A DNA stretch of 64,000 nucleotides from Porphyromonas uenonis 60-3 (GTDB lineage: Bacteria > Bacteroidota > Bacteroidia > Bacteroidales > Porphyromonadaceae), in NCBI RefSeq assembly GCF_000174775.1, contig NZ_ACLR01000214.1, positions 38,574-102,573 on the forward strand, written 5' to 3'. Positions 17,695-25,155 of this stretch are shown in pieces. Both the position numbers and the translations under genes were made by a program. Position 1 is the first letter of the stretch. Every line of letters starts with the position of its first letter. The notes beneath the pieces were generated by a model that saw only the letters and a list, made by a program, of their open reading frames with translations, made no database searches and was not told the origin of the DNA.

Positions 17695-18243
17695 TCACCA
17701 CTGGTTCCAGTGGATGACCTCGTCGGGGCGCTTGCGCTTCTTCTCACGGGTCGGCTGCTCCGAGTAGCCGAGGAGGATGTCTAGGACTACCTGGCGGTTG
17801 CTGGGGATGCCGAGCTCCTTGCGCAGAGCAGTGTCATTGATCCAGCCAAGGATACAGCTCCCGACACCCTCCGCCTGAGCAGCCAGGACGATGTGCGCTG
17901 CGAGGATGCCTAGATCTATGGGGCGGTAGTCCACACCCATCACGCGGCTACCCATACGCGCTATCCAGCGTCCCCGCTCTGCCACGATGAGTAGGTGGGC
18001 GGGTGCTTCTAGTGCGAACTTATTCATATTAGTCACCCCCTTGATGACCGCCTGTCCCACACGCTGCACAGTCTCTGGCTCGGAGACTGCGACGATGCTC
18101 CAAGGCTGCTGATTGGTCGCTGAGGGCGCCAGCATGGCGTTGTGCAGGATACGCTCCAGCACTTCCTGCGGTACGGGGCGATCGGCAAACTTTCGATCGC
18201 TCTGACGCTCCCGATAGAGAGCGTATAGGTCTTCCGCTTTCAT
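17695..18243 (-). CDS. Nitroreductase family FMN-dependent oxidoreductase
   Basis: A 182-residue protein of the nitroreductase fold. The FMN-phosphate motif RQSDRKFADRPV is near residue 12, and SATNQQPWSIVAV is near 41-53. The C-terminal half has DLGILAAHIVLAAQAEGVGSC, ILGW and DILLGY. It is short for the family, which is common for the small single-domain types. It starts 16 nt after the riboflavin synthase stop, so the flavin-biosynthesis gene and a flavin-using enzyme are probably co-transcribed. The physiological substrate is unknown. Confidence 0.88.
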   Translation of the reverse strand: MKAEDLYALYRERQSDRKFADRPVPQEVLERILHNAMLAPSATNQQPWSIVAVSEPETVQRVGQAVIKGVTNMNKFALEAPAHLLIVAERGRWIARMGSRVMGVDYRPIDLGILAAHIVLAAQAEGVGSCILGWINDTALRKELGIPSNRQVVLDILLGYSEQPTREKKRKRPDEVIHWNQW

Positions 18244-18259
18244 AGATAGCTACAGGGGT

Positions 18260-18862
18260 TTAGTCAAAGGAGCGCAGACGAGCAATGTATTTGCCCAAGA
18301 TGTCAAACTCGAGGTTGACCACGCTTCCCTCCTTAAAGTACTTGAAGTTGGTATGCTCCAGCGTATAAGGGATGATCGCTACCTCAAATGAGTTTTCCTG
18401 CGAATTGCAGACGGTGAGGCTCACGCCGTTGACCGTCACGGAGCCCTTCTCGACCGTCATATAGCCTTGGCGCATCATTTCACGATCCACCTCATAGGCG
18501 AAGGTAAAGTAGTGGCTTCCGTCCATCTCACGAATGGCCGTACAACGAGCCGTCTGATCCACATGTCCCTGCACGATGTGACCGTCCAGACGACCTCCGA
18601 GCATCATGCTACGCTCCACATTGACATAGTCGCCCACCTGCAGGAGTCCCAGATTACTGCGATCCAGCGTCTCCTGGACGGCTGTCACCGTGTAGCCGCC
18701 CTCCTCGAGCGAGACAACGGTAAGGCAGACCCCATTGTGTGCGATGCTCTGATCTATCTGTAGCTCTGCGGCAAAGCTACAAGCGAGTGTGATGTGCAGG
18801 TTGCTCCCTTCGCGGGTTAGGCGACGCACCTGCGCCATGCCTTCTACTATTCCACTAAACAT
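18260..18862 (-). CDS. ribE: Riboflavin synthase alpha chain
   Basis: Dismutates two 6,7-dimethyl-8-ribityllumazines to riboflavin. The 200-residue protein contains two lumazine-binding repeats. The first starts MFSGIVEGMAQV with NGVCLTV, and the second starts GHIVQGHVDQTA with NGVSLTV. The start is fixed by the invariant MFSGIVE. A minus-strand TAnnTTTG box lies 38 nt upstream. The gap to the next gene is too short for an FMN riboswitch and shows none of its features. Confidence 0.96.
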   Translation of the reverse strand: MFSGIVEGMAQVRRLTREGSNLHITLACSFAAELQIDQSIAHNGVCLTVVSLEEGGYTVTAVQETLDRSNLGLLQVGDYVNVERSMMLGGRLDGHIVQGHVDQTARCTAIREMDGSHYFTFAYEVDREMMRQGYMTVEKGSVTVNGVSLTVCNSQENSFEVAIIPYTLEHTNFKYFKEGSVVNLEFDILGKYIARLRSFD

Positions 18863-18899
18863 ATATGTATTCGGTTTGCTCTATTGATTGGTTACTTCG

Positions 18900-18907
18900 C
18901 AAAGATA
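18900..18907 (-). promoter_or_regulatory. Bacteroidetes -7 box for ribE
   Basis: CAAAGATA on the plus strand reads TATCTTTG on the minus strand, 38 nt before the ribE ATG. Confidence 0.65.
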
Positions 18908-18940
18908 CGAAATCATTGCCTTCTTGTGAAGGCTTTTCCT

Positions 18941-19957
18941 CTAAACAAGCTGTCGCAGTAGGGGCACCTTGCGCATCAAGGCGGTGACCCCTAGCGAGAT
19001 GAGCGCAATGAGCAGGATGCGCAGGGGGAGGCTTACGACTAAGCAAGCGGTCACTGTAGGGAGGAATAGCTCAAACAGCTTGAAGACCACCTGTAGCACC
19101 GCAAAGTGAACTAAGTAGATCCCCATCACGTAGGGATAGAGCGTACTTGCCGAGACAAGGAGCCGACCCTTGGGACGCCAGCTATAGCAAAGGGCGAAGA
19201 GCGAGAGAACCTTGAGGACGACCAGAGGCTGGAAGTTGACACCCACCCGCTCTAATAGTTGGTAAGGCACGTAAATGAGCAGCGCTCCGTGTAGTAGCAT
19301 ACTCCCGATGAATAGCGTCAAGAGCCAGCTCCTACTAGGCAACCGACTAGCGGTGCGAGCGAGCAAATGCCCCGCAAGGAAGTAAGGCAGGTACTGTACC
19401 CACCAAAGCAGGCAAACTTGACGAACGTCGTACGAGCGGTAGTAAACATCTATCGTAAGCGCCACGAGATAGCTCCCGAGCGTTAAGATAAGTAGTCCAC
19501 GATTGCCACCATAGGTAGGACTATCGCTACGCTCGATCCGCTCGCAGAGCCAACGCAGCATAGGAGTGACTACGTAGAGCCCCGCCAGCATCACGAGATA
19601 CCACAAGTGATACCACTGGAAGGCGAGCCATGTCTGCTCCTTCGCACAGTGCCAGAAGTAGTAGCCCACAGACCAAACAACTAGTGGCAAGAGTATCTTG
19701 CGCCCTACCCTACGCTTGTAGAAGTGTGCCAAGCTCCCGATCTGTCTCTCGGACGACAGCATGAAGGCTCCGCTCATCATCACAAAGAGTGGCACCGCTC
19801 CCACCGAAAGCGCATACCATGGGGCAGCCTGCCAACGCTCTGCGAGCGAAGCCTCTCCGATAAAGTAACCTCCCGCCGTGTGGATGCCGATCACCATCAC
19901 GACCGAGAGGAGCCGTAAGAGGTCAAGTCCCTGATGGCGTAACGTCTGCTCTGACAT
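18941..19957 (-). CDS. Acyltransferase 3 family membrane protein
   Basis: A 338-residue polytopic membrane protein with around ten hydrophobic segments. The N-terminal motif GLDLLRLLSVVMVIGIHTAG carries the conserved acyltransferase-3 His. FVMMSGAFMLSSERQ and the Arg-rich KRRVGRKILLPLVVWS follow. Such proteins O-acylate surface sugars or lipids; the acceptor is not predictable here. The start at 19957 (MSEQTLRHQ) was preferred because a longer frame would run through the 3' end of the delta-prime gene. It lies 11 nt after that gene and is probably its operon partner. Confidence 0.85.
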   Translation of the reverse strand: MSEQTLRHQGLDLLRLLSVVMVIGIHTAGGYFIGEASLAERWQAAPWYALSVGAVPLFVMMSGAFMLSSERQIGSLAHFYKRRVGRKILLPLVVWSVGYYFWHCAKEQTWLAFQWYHLWYLVMLAGLYVVTPMLRWLCERIERSDSPTYGGNRGLLILTLGSYLVALTIDVYYRSYDVRQVCLLWWVQYLPYFLAGHLLARTASRLPSRSWLLTLFIGSMLLHGALLIYVPYQLLERVGVNFQPLVVLKVLSLFALCYSWRPKGRLLVSASTLYPYVMGIYLVHFAVLQVVFKLFELFLPTVTACLVVSLPLRILLIALISLGVTALMRKVPLLRQLV

Positions 19958-19968
19958 CGTAGCTGGTC

Positions 19969-21057
19969 TTAGTTGCGCAAAGCAAGCAGCATCCGCAGGA
20001 ACGTGTCGAAGAGCACCATCTTTGTCAGCACATTGCCACGGATCTCTCGCATCGCCTCCTCGAGGAGTCTGTAGCAGGCACCCATCGCCTTGTTGTTGAC
20101 TCGTAGCTCTCCCACACGAGCTTCGCCACGGAGCGCACGGTGCCACTGCTGCCCCACCTGCTGCATCAGTAGTTTGAGGAAAGCAACCGCTCCCTCGCGA
20201 CCAGCTTTGTCCACCTCCTCACTGAGAAGCTTCAGTCGCAAGATGTCGGCTCGTAGCGTCGCATCGTACCACTGCTGCGCCAGCTCCTGTAGTTTGTCTT
20301 GCGAGGCGGAGCTGTCGAGCAACCGTAGCGCATCACTCAGGTTACCGTCCACTAGGGGAATCATCGCCTCCAGTGCATCAGTCGCCAGCTCTGGGTGCAT
20401 TGCGGTTAGCGCCTCTCTCATCTCTGCCTCCGTCATCGGGGGCAGCTCGAAGCGCTGTACACGGCTCAGGATCGTGTCTAGGAGACGATCCGAGTGTGCC
20501 GACACAAGGATAAAGAGCGTCTCGGCGGGAGGCTCTTCGAGCGACTTGAGAAGTTTGTTGGCCGCTGCGTCATTCATACGCTCTGGCTGGTAGATGATGA
20601 TCGTGCGCCAGCCCCCTTCAGTGGTTGTAACCGAGAGACGAGACAAGAGACTATTGATCTCATTCACATAGATGACAGGCTGACTATTGCCCGCCTCCAG
20701 CACTTCAAGCCAGTCCTGATCGGTAATGTAGGGTGACCGCTCGAGGAAGGTGCGCCACTCATCGAAGTATCGCTCCGTAGGGGTCTCGTCTTGTGCTGCT
20801 TTGACCACGGGATAGACGAAGATGACATCGGGATGAGCGATGGCTGCGACCTTCTTGCAGGAGGCGCACGCACCACACGAGTCCTCGTCCGTAGGCGACT
20901 GGCACTGGATGTACTGCGCCCAGGCCCACGCTAGGTGTAGCCCCGGGTAGCCCTCCTGGATCTCTAGGAGCACCGCATGGGGCATCTGTCCTGAGTGGGT
21001 CAAATGTGCGAACTGCTGCTTGAGGGCTTGGTATCCATATATATCGGCAAACTGCAT
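19969..21057 (-). CDS. holB: DNA polymerase III delta prime subunit
   Basis: Clamp-loader subunit of 362 residues. The zinc module is CQSPTDEDSCGACASCKK near 55-70. The usual Walker A position reads EIQEGYPGLHLAWAWA, so it is degenerate and probably cannot bind ATP, as expected for delta prime. NKLLKSLEEPP and VSAHSDRLLDTILSRVQRF are the conserved AAA+ sensor regions. It lies 58 nt after dnaG in the same direction, giving a small replication cluster. Confidence 0.92.
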   Translation of the reverse strand: MQFADIYGYQALKQQFAHLTHSGQMPHAVLLEIQEGYPGLHLAWAWAQYIQCQSPTDEDSCGACASCKKVAAIAHPDVIFVYPVVKAAQDETPTERYFDEWRTFLERSPYITDQDWLEVLEAGNSQPVIYVNEINSLLSRLSVTTTEGGWRTIIIYQPERMNDAAANKLLKSLEEPPAETLFILVSAHSDRLLDTILSRVQRFELPPMTEAEMREALTAMHPELATDALEAMIPLVDGNLSDALRLLDSSASQDKLQELAQQWYDATLRADILRLKLLSEEVDKAGREGAVAFLKLLMQQVGQQWHRALRGEARVGELRVNNKAMGACYRLLEEAMREIRGNVLTKMVLFDTFLRMLLALRN

Positions 21058-21115
21058 GACGGCACTTTCTTCTTTAGGTTTGGTAAAAGGGTTAACGGTG
21101 ACTCTCTTCTTTAGC

Positions 21116-23140
21116 TCACGAAATGACCACCCGCTGACCGCTAAACTGTCCCAGCATCTTACGTATCTCCTGCCATGTAGACAGCTCCTGAAGGAGTGGC
21201 TGATAGCTCTCGTAGTCTGCCTCTGGGTGCTCCTGCTGTAGCGTCTGAATCTGCTGCGAAATCTGCTGACAGCGCTCCTCAGCGTACGCTAACTTATAGG
21301 TGTATAGCACCTTAAAGGTCATCTCCTGCACCCATTCGTCAGGCACTTTCTCATTCTCATCATCAGGCATCTGTAGCTCTTCGCGGGCCTTGCGAGAGAG
21401 GCGGTAGGGAGTCGCGTAGAGATCCACCGCCAGCGCTGACACCTGCGGGATCTCCGAGTTACAGAGGAAGGAACCACACGTACGCTCCGACTCGCCTCCC
21501 GACACGTCGAGCTCCTCCAGCATCATCTTATTACTATCGTTGAGAATGCGCTTGACCAGCGGGTGCTCGATGACTATATCATCCTGCTTGAGCTCCTGAT
21601 AGACAAAGTTGGCCACAGAGACCCGTATCACCGTAGGCTCTGCACTCTCGTCTGCCTCCTCGTCCTGCACGGATATCTTGAGCATACGTTCCCCGTAGCG
21701 CACCACTAGGCGGATCAAGTCCAGTGCCTCGTTGCTCATCGGTGCATCTAGAGGCGAAACCTCCTGCGGGGTCTCCTCGGGGGCGCTCTCCTCAGGTGTT
21801 GCTGCCTCTGGCGGGGCATACTGATAGACCCGTCCACGGCTAAAGCGCTCCTGCTTGATCTGCTGCAAGAGTAGATCCTCCGCCACGCCATACATCTGAG
21901 ACATCTGCTGAATGTAGACAATCCGCTCAAGGCTGTCGGGGATCGTAGCAATGCTCTGCAAGATGTCTCGCATCAGTTGCGTCTTAAGCTGTGGATCTTG
22001 CGCCATCTGCGGAGCATAGAGCTGAGACTTGAAGGTTAGGAAGTCCTGCTGATGCGCTGCAAAGTACTCCTCCACCTCAGCGCGACTACGCTTAGAGACA
22101 AATTCGTCGGGATCCTCGCCATCGGGTAGCACTAAGAGCTTGATCTGCATCCCCTCAGCGAGGAGCATATCGACCGAGCGCAGCGCAGCCTTGACACCCG
22201 CCTCATCACCGTCAAAGAGCACCAGCACATTGCGCGAGAAGCGTCGCAAGAGTTGTATCTGACTCTCCGTAAGCGCCGTGCCAGACGTCGCCACCACATT
22301 CTCTATCCCCACTTGGTGCATGGCGATCACATCGAGATAACCCTCGACGATGATACCTTGATCCCGTTGTGCTATGGCGCGCTTAGCCTGATAGAGGCCG
22401 TATAGCTCACGGCTCTTGTCGTAGATGAAGCTCTCGGGCGAATTGATATACTTGGCGATCTTGTCCGCCTTACGCATCGTGCGCCCTCCGAAGCCGACGA
22501 CACGCCCCCCCACATTATATATGGGGAATATAACGCGCTCGTGATAGCGGTCGGCACTCGGGCGGCCCTCGCTCGGAGCGTAGAGCAGGCCCGTCGCCAC
22601 AAAGCTCTCCATGTCATAGCCATGCTCCTCGACATACTTCGCCAGCGCACGTCGATCACTCGGCGAGTAGCCCAGCCCAAAGGTCTGTATCGCCTCCGAC
22701 CGCACCCCACGTTGCGTAAAGTAGGGCAAGGCTACGTCCAGACCCTCCTCCTGGCTGAGGAGCTGCTCGGTAAAGAACTTCGCTGCCACCTCATTAGCAA
22801 GGTAAAGCGCCTCACGCTCATTCTGTCGCTGCTGCTCCTCCTCAGTCATCTCCCGCTCAGGCACGGGGATATTGTACTTCTGAGCGAGGTAGCGTAGCGC
22901 ATCAACGAAGGAGCAGTTCTGTATCTTCATGATGAAGGAGACAGGCGTACCACCAGCACCGCAGGCGAAGCACTTGCAGATATTCTTGGACGGAGTAACG
23001 ATAAAGGAGGGGTGACGATCCTTGTGAAATGGGCACAACCCCACAAAGCCCGACCCCTTGCGCCGTAGCTGCACAAAGTCAGACACCACATCCTCAATGC
23101 GTGCCGTATCTATGATCAGTTGCTTCGTTTGCTCGTCCAT
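21116..23140 (-). CDS. dnaG: DNA primase
   Basis: Synthesises RNA primers for replication. The 674-residue protein has an N-terminal CHC2 zinc domain (CPFHKDRHPSF with CKCFACG, residues ~36-65) and an RNA-polymerase core. The TOPRIM domain has VEGYLDVIA, the TSGTALT loop and LVLFDGDEAG. An acidic, proline-rich insert (PPEAATPEESAPEETPQEVS) separates the core from a C-terminal helicase-interacting region. The start at 23140 gives the standard N-terminus ahead of the zinc finger. Confidence 0.96.
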   Translation of the reverse strand: MDEQTKQLIIDTARIEDVVSDFVQLRRKGSGFVGLCPFHKDRHPSFIVTPSKNICKCFACGAGGTPVSFIMKIQNCSFVDALRYLAQKYNIPVPEREMTEEEQQRQNEREALYLANEVAAKFFTEQLLSQEEGLDVALPYFTQRGVRSEAIQTFGLGYSPSDRRALAKYVEEHGYDMESFVATGLLYAPSEGRPSADRYHERVIFPIYNVGGRVVGFGGRTMRKADKIAKYINSPESFIYDKSRELYGLYQAKRAIAQRDQGIIVEGYLDVIAMHQVGIENVVATSGTALTESQIQLLRRFSRNVLVLFDGDEAGVKAALRSVDMLLAEGMQIKLLVLPDGEDPDEFVSKRSRAEVEEYFAAHQQDFLTFKSQLYAPQMAQDPQLKTQLMRDILQSIATIPDSLERIVYIQQMSQMYGVAEDLLLQQIKQERFSRGRVYQYAPPEAATPEESAPEETPQEVSPLDAPMSNEALDLIRLVVRYGERMLKISVQDEEADESAEPTVIRVSVANFVYQELKQDDIVIEHPLVKRILNDSNKMMLEELDVSGGESERTCGSFLCNSEIPQVSALAVDLYATPYRLSRKAREELQMPDDENEKVPDEWVQEMTFKVLYTYKLAYAEERCQQISQQIQTLQQEHPEADYESYQPLLQELSTWQEIRKMLGQFSGQRVVIS

Positions 23141-23164
23141 CTTCCGTCTACTTCACTCGCTCTG

Positions 23165-23172
23165 CAAATGTA
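23165..23172 (-). promoter_or_regulatory. Possible -7 box for dnaG
   Basis: CAAATGTA reads TACATTTG on the minus strand, 24 nt before the dnaG ATG. No properly spaced -33 TTG is visible. Confidence 0.4.
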
Positions 23173-23253
23173 CTCATTTCACGTCAAAGCCTCCACCCTC
23201 ACTAACTACCTTAGTAGCAGATCTGCGGTAAAACTTGGGTAAGGTATAGAACA

Positions 23254-23287
23254 AGGGCTGACTCCTCTCAAAAGAGAAGTTAGCCCT
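23254..23287 (-). terminator. Terminator after the 23.3-kb lipoprotein gene
   Basis: A 15-bp imperfect stem (23254-23268 with 23273-23287) has a 4-nt loop. On the minus strand it is followed by TTGTTCTAT, a modest U-rich tail, 28 nt after the stop codon. Confidence 0.6.
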
Positions 23288-23315
23288 CTTTAGAACGACT
23301 TTTCGATCCGTGCGT

Positions 23316-24167
23316 CTACTGCTGAATGTCTAGTTGTAGCGTGACTGGCAGGTCGAAGGTCTCTTTGAACGGTTTGATATCATCCCGAATCTCCATATAT
23401 TGATCCCAGGAAGCATTCTTATTCTTGAGGATAGCTCCCTTATCGATGAACTTCATACGGATAGTAATTGTAGGCTTACCACCATCTATCACCTCCGTTG
23501 GTAGTCGGTCAATAATGAGCGTAGGCTTGCCCGTCTCAAACACTTTAAGGTTAGCCCACGCCTCCTTGTCGTTAGCTCGTATGAGATGCTCGGTGGTATA
23601 GGGACCTTTGTAGCCGTTCTCTATGAACTCCATAAGGGAGGGAAAGCCAAAGAGAATAATTGGGGTTAGGTCACTTCCGACAGGATAGTCTGCACCAAAG
23701 CTGGCATTATTACTCACGATGGATATATCTTGAAACTCCCAGTAGAGAGCCCGATCAGGGATATAATACTTGGTGTACTTCTTCTTAAAATATAGATCTT
23801 CACGCTGAACGACAGGGATGCGACGATAATAAGCCGTATCCCCGATCTCTTTACCAAAAAACCAGCCATTGTCCGTATTCACTCCTGTGAGGGTAAGATA
23901 GTCGACATTGCGAATTTGACCATCCACTACCCGACACTTGAAGGTGCGTGGTCTCAACGCCTCTGCCTCTGTCAGCGTGTCTAAACGACTCCTAGATTGG
24001 TATTCGTTTACAGACAAATAGCGTGGGGATAAAGTCTCAAAAACAAAGTTCTTGCAACTGACCTCGCTCTTGGGCATATAGCAACTAGCTAGCAAAAGTA
24101 GAAGCGAAGCCACTAGGCAAGACAGCTTTGCTAAGCCCTTACAGTAAAAAAAACCACACTGCTTCAT
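23316..24167 (-). CDS. Lipoprotein of unknown function
   Basis: A 283-residue protein with a signal peptide ending LLLLLASC (C29 probably lipidated). I do not recognise a family. The mature part is rich in aromatic residues and predicted beta strands (for example DRALYWEFQDISIV and KPTITIRMKFIDKG) and has no membrane segment or catalytic motif I can name. It stands alone, with its own minus-strand promoter box and terminator. A tandem 22-bp repeat array lies about 190-320 bp upstream of its start. Confidence 0.7.
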   Translation of the reverse strand: MKQCGFFYCKGLAKLSCLVASLLLLLASCYMPKSEVSCKNFVFETLSPRYLSVNEYQSRSRLDTLTEAEALRPRTFKCRVVDGQIRNVDYLTLTGVNTDNGWFFGKEIGDTAYYRRIPVVQREDLYFKKKYTKYYIPDRALYWEFQDISIVSNNASFGADYPVGSDLTPIILFGFPSLMEFIENGYKGPYTTEHLIRANDKEAWANLKVFETGKPTLIIDRLPTEVIDGGKPTITIRMKFIDKGAILKNKNASWDQYMEIRDDIKPFKETFDLPVTLQLDIQQ

Positions 24168-24202
24168 TTTATCAGGTTTTTAGTTGTTAACACTTGCGCT
24201 GG

Positions 24203-24210
24203 CAAAGGTA
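24203..24210 (-). promoter_or_regulatory. -7 box for the 23.3-kb lipoprotein gene
   Basis: CAAAGGTA reads TACCTTTG on the minus strand, 36 nt before the ATG at 24167. Confidence 0.65.
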
Positions 24211-24308
24211 ATAAATAACCGACTCCCCGTACTCATTTCGGGCCTCCCCAATAGGGGTGACGCATTATATATAGTTATTGCTGCCCAGTGAAAGCTTTTT
24301 GAGGGGGC

Positions 24309-24490
24309 ATCAGGTAGATCGTTCTGCAGAAATGAGCTAACTATCAGTACCACTTGGGTGAAACTAAAGTTTCCCAGGCATGAAACTAAAGTTTCCTAAG
24401 TATGAAACTAGAGTTTCCTAGGCATGAAACTAGAGTTTTCTAGGTATGAAACTAGAGTTTCCTACGAAGAAAACTGTAGTTTGGTCGAAG
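24309..24490. repeat. 51-bp leader plus tandem 22-bp palindromic repeat array
   Basis: From 24360 five contiguous 22-bp units each carry the 14-bp palindrome GAAACT-N2-AGTTTC (central AA, AA, GA-type variants) followed by an 8-bp linker such as CCAGGCAT or CTAGGTAT. A sixth degenerate 21-bp unit ends at 24490. The preceding 51 bp (24309-24359) recur at 63927-63977 with about six differences. There are no unique spacers. The 988-nt gap 24168-25155 also contains repeat copy D and two promoter boxes; nothing else is recognised in it. Confidence 0.85.
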
Positions 24491-24717
24491 TCGAGTAGTC
24501 GGACAGCAATACTATATAATGAATTCATCCAAGTCTCGCTTGTCGCTAATGTGTGGCTCCTAACGGAGCAATTGCGTCAGACCTGACCTCCCCAATTCTT
24601 CAAAATAGATCCAACTTGCAGGAATGGAGAGATGTAACAACTTCTGTAGCATCTACGCATAGGAAATCTCAAATTTCGCCGTGGAGATCTTTGATTATCC
24701 AGCGAGAAAAGGAGAAA

Positions 24718-24780
24718 TTCTTCGGAACTTTGATTTCTTTCTTCCGAAGTTTCATTTCATTCTTCCGAACTTTTATTTCC
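24718..24780 (+). repeat. Dispersed 63-bp repeat core, copy D
   Basis: Three 21-bp units at 24718, 24739 and 24760. This copy shows the modular flanks best: 22-bp units starting CCGTGGAGA at 24679, 24786 and 24808. The inside of unit 1 reads CTTTGATTTC instead of CTTCGAAATC, a variant shared with copy G. Confidence 0.9.
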
Positions 24781-25013
24781 CGGTTCCGTGGAGAATTTTC
24801 GTTTGCTCCGTGGAGATTTCCGATTTCCTCGGGAGAGATTGCCATCAGCAGAGATCTAGGATTGGCTATAAAGTGAGTTTGTGCAAGGGTATGAGCACCC
24901 TCTGTAGCACTACTACTCCAAAGCTACTACTAGAGCAGGTTATAGAGCTATCAAACATCACTGAAAACGTCAAATTGTTTGGACAAAAGTTGTGCCGTGT
25001 CGCTGTTTTTTTA

Positions 25014-25021
25014 TACCTTTG
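25014..25021 (+). promoter_or_regulatory. -7 box of the outer-membrane protein operon
   Basis: TACCTTTG with a TTG at 24990-24992, 21 bp upstream. This places a ~130-nt leader before the ATG at 25156 and argues against a longer N-terminus. Confidence 0.7.
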
Positions 25022-25155
25022 GCGATAGGATAGGTGATCTACTTCCCCGTTCAGACACTTTTGAGAGACATTTGCCTCGCTTTTTGGAGGGATTAGGGTT
25101 ACCATATTCCTACACCAATCACTTAGCATTATCAATCAACTTAATAGTTCAACCT

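Noticed and set aside
18918..18933. Short hairpin GCCTTC-N4-GAAGGC as terminator of the acyltransferase gene
   Set aside because: The T-run follows it only on the plus strand, against the gene, and the stem is just 6 bp.
18863..18940. FMN riboswitch before riboflavin synthase
   Set aside because: The gap is 78 nt, too short for the aptamer, and it contains an ordinary promoter box.
19958..20146. Longer N-terminus for the acyltransferase
   Set aside because: The extra residues lie in the 3' end of the delta-prime gene in another frame and have no similarity to the family; MSEQTLRHQ at 19957 is the natural start.
20430..21057. ATP-binding clamp-loader function for the 19969-21057 gene
   Set aside because: The Walker A position is degenerate, so it is called delta prime rather than a gamma/tau subunit.
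24360..24490. Tandem 22-bp repeats as a CRISPR array
   Set aside because: The linkers are only 8 bp and nearly identical to each other, there are no unique 25-40 bp spacers, and no cas genes are in the window.
24979..25155. Longer N-terminus for the multi-barrel outer-membrane protein
   Set aside because: It would contain the promoter box at 25014 and hide the obvious signal peptide starting at 25156.
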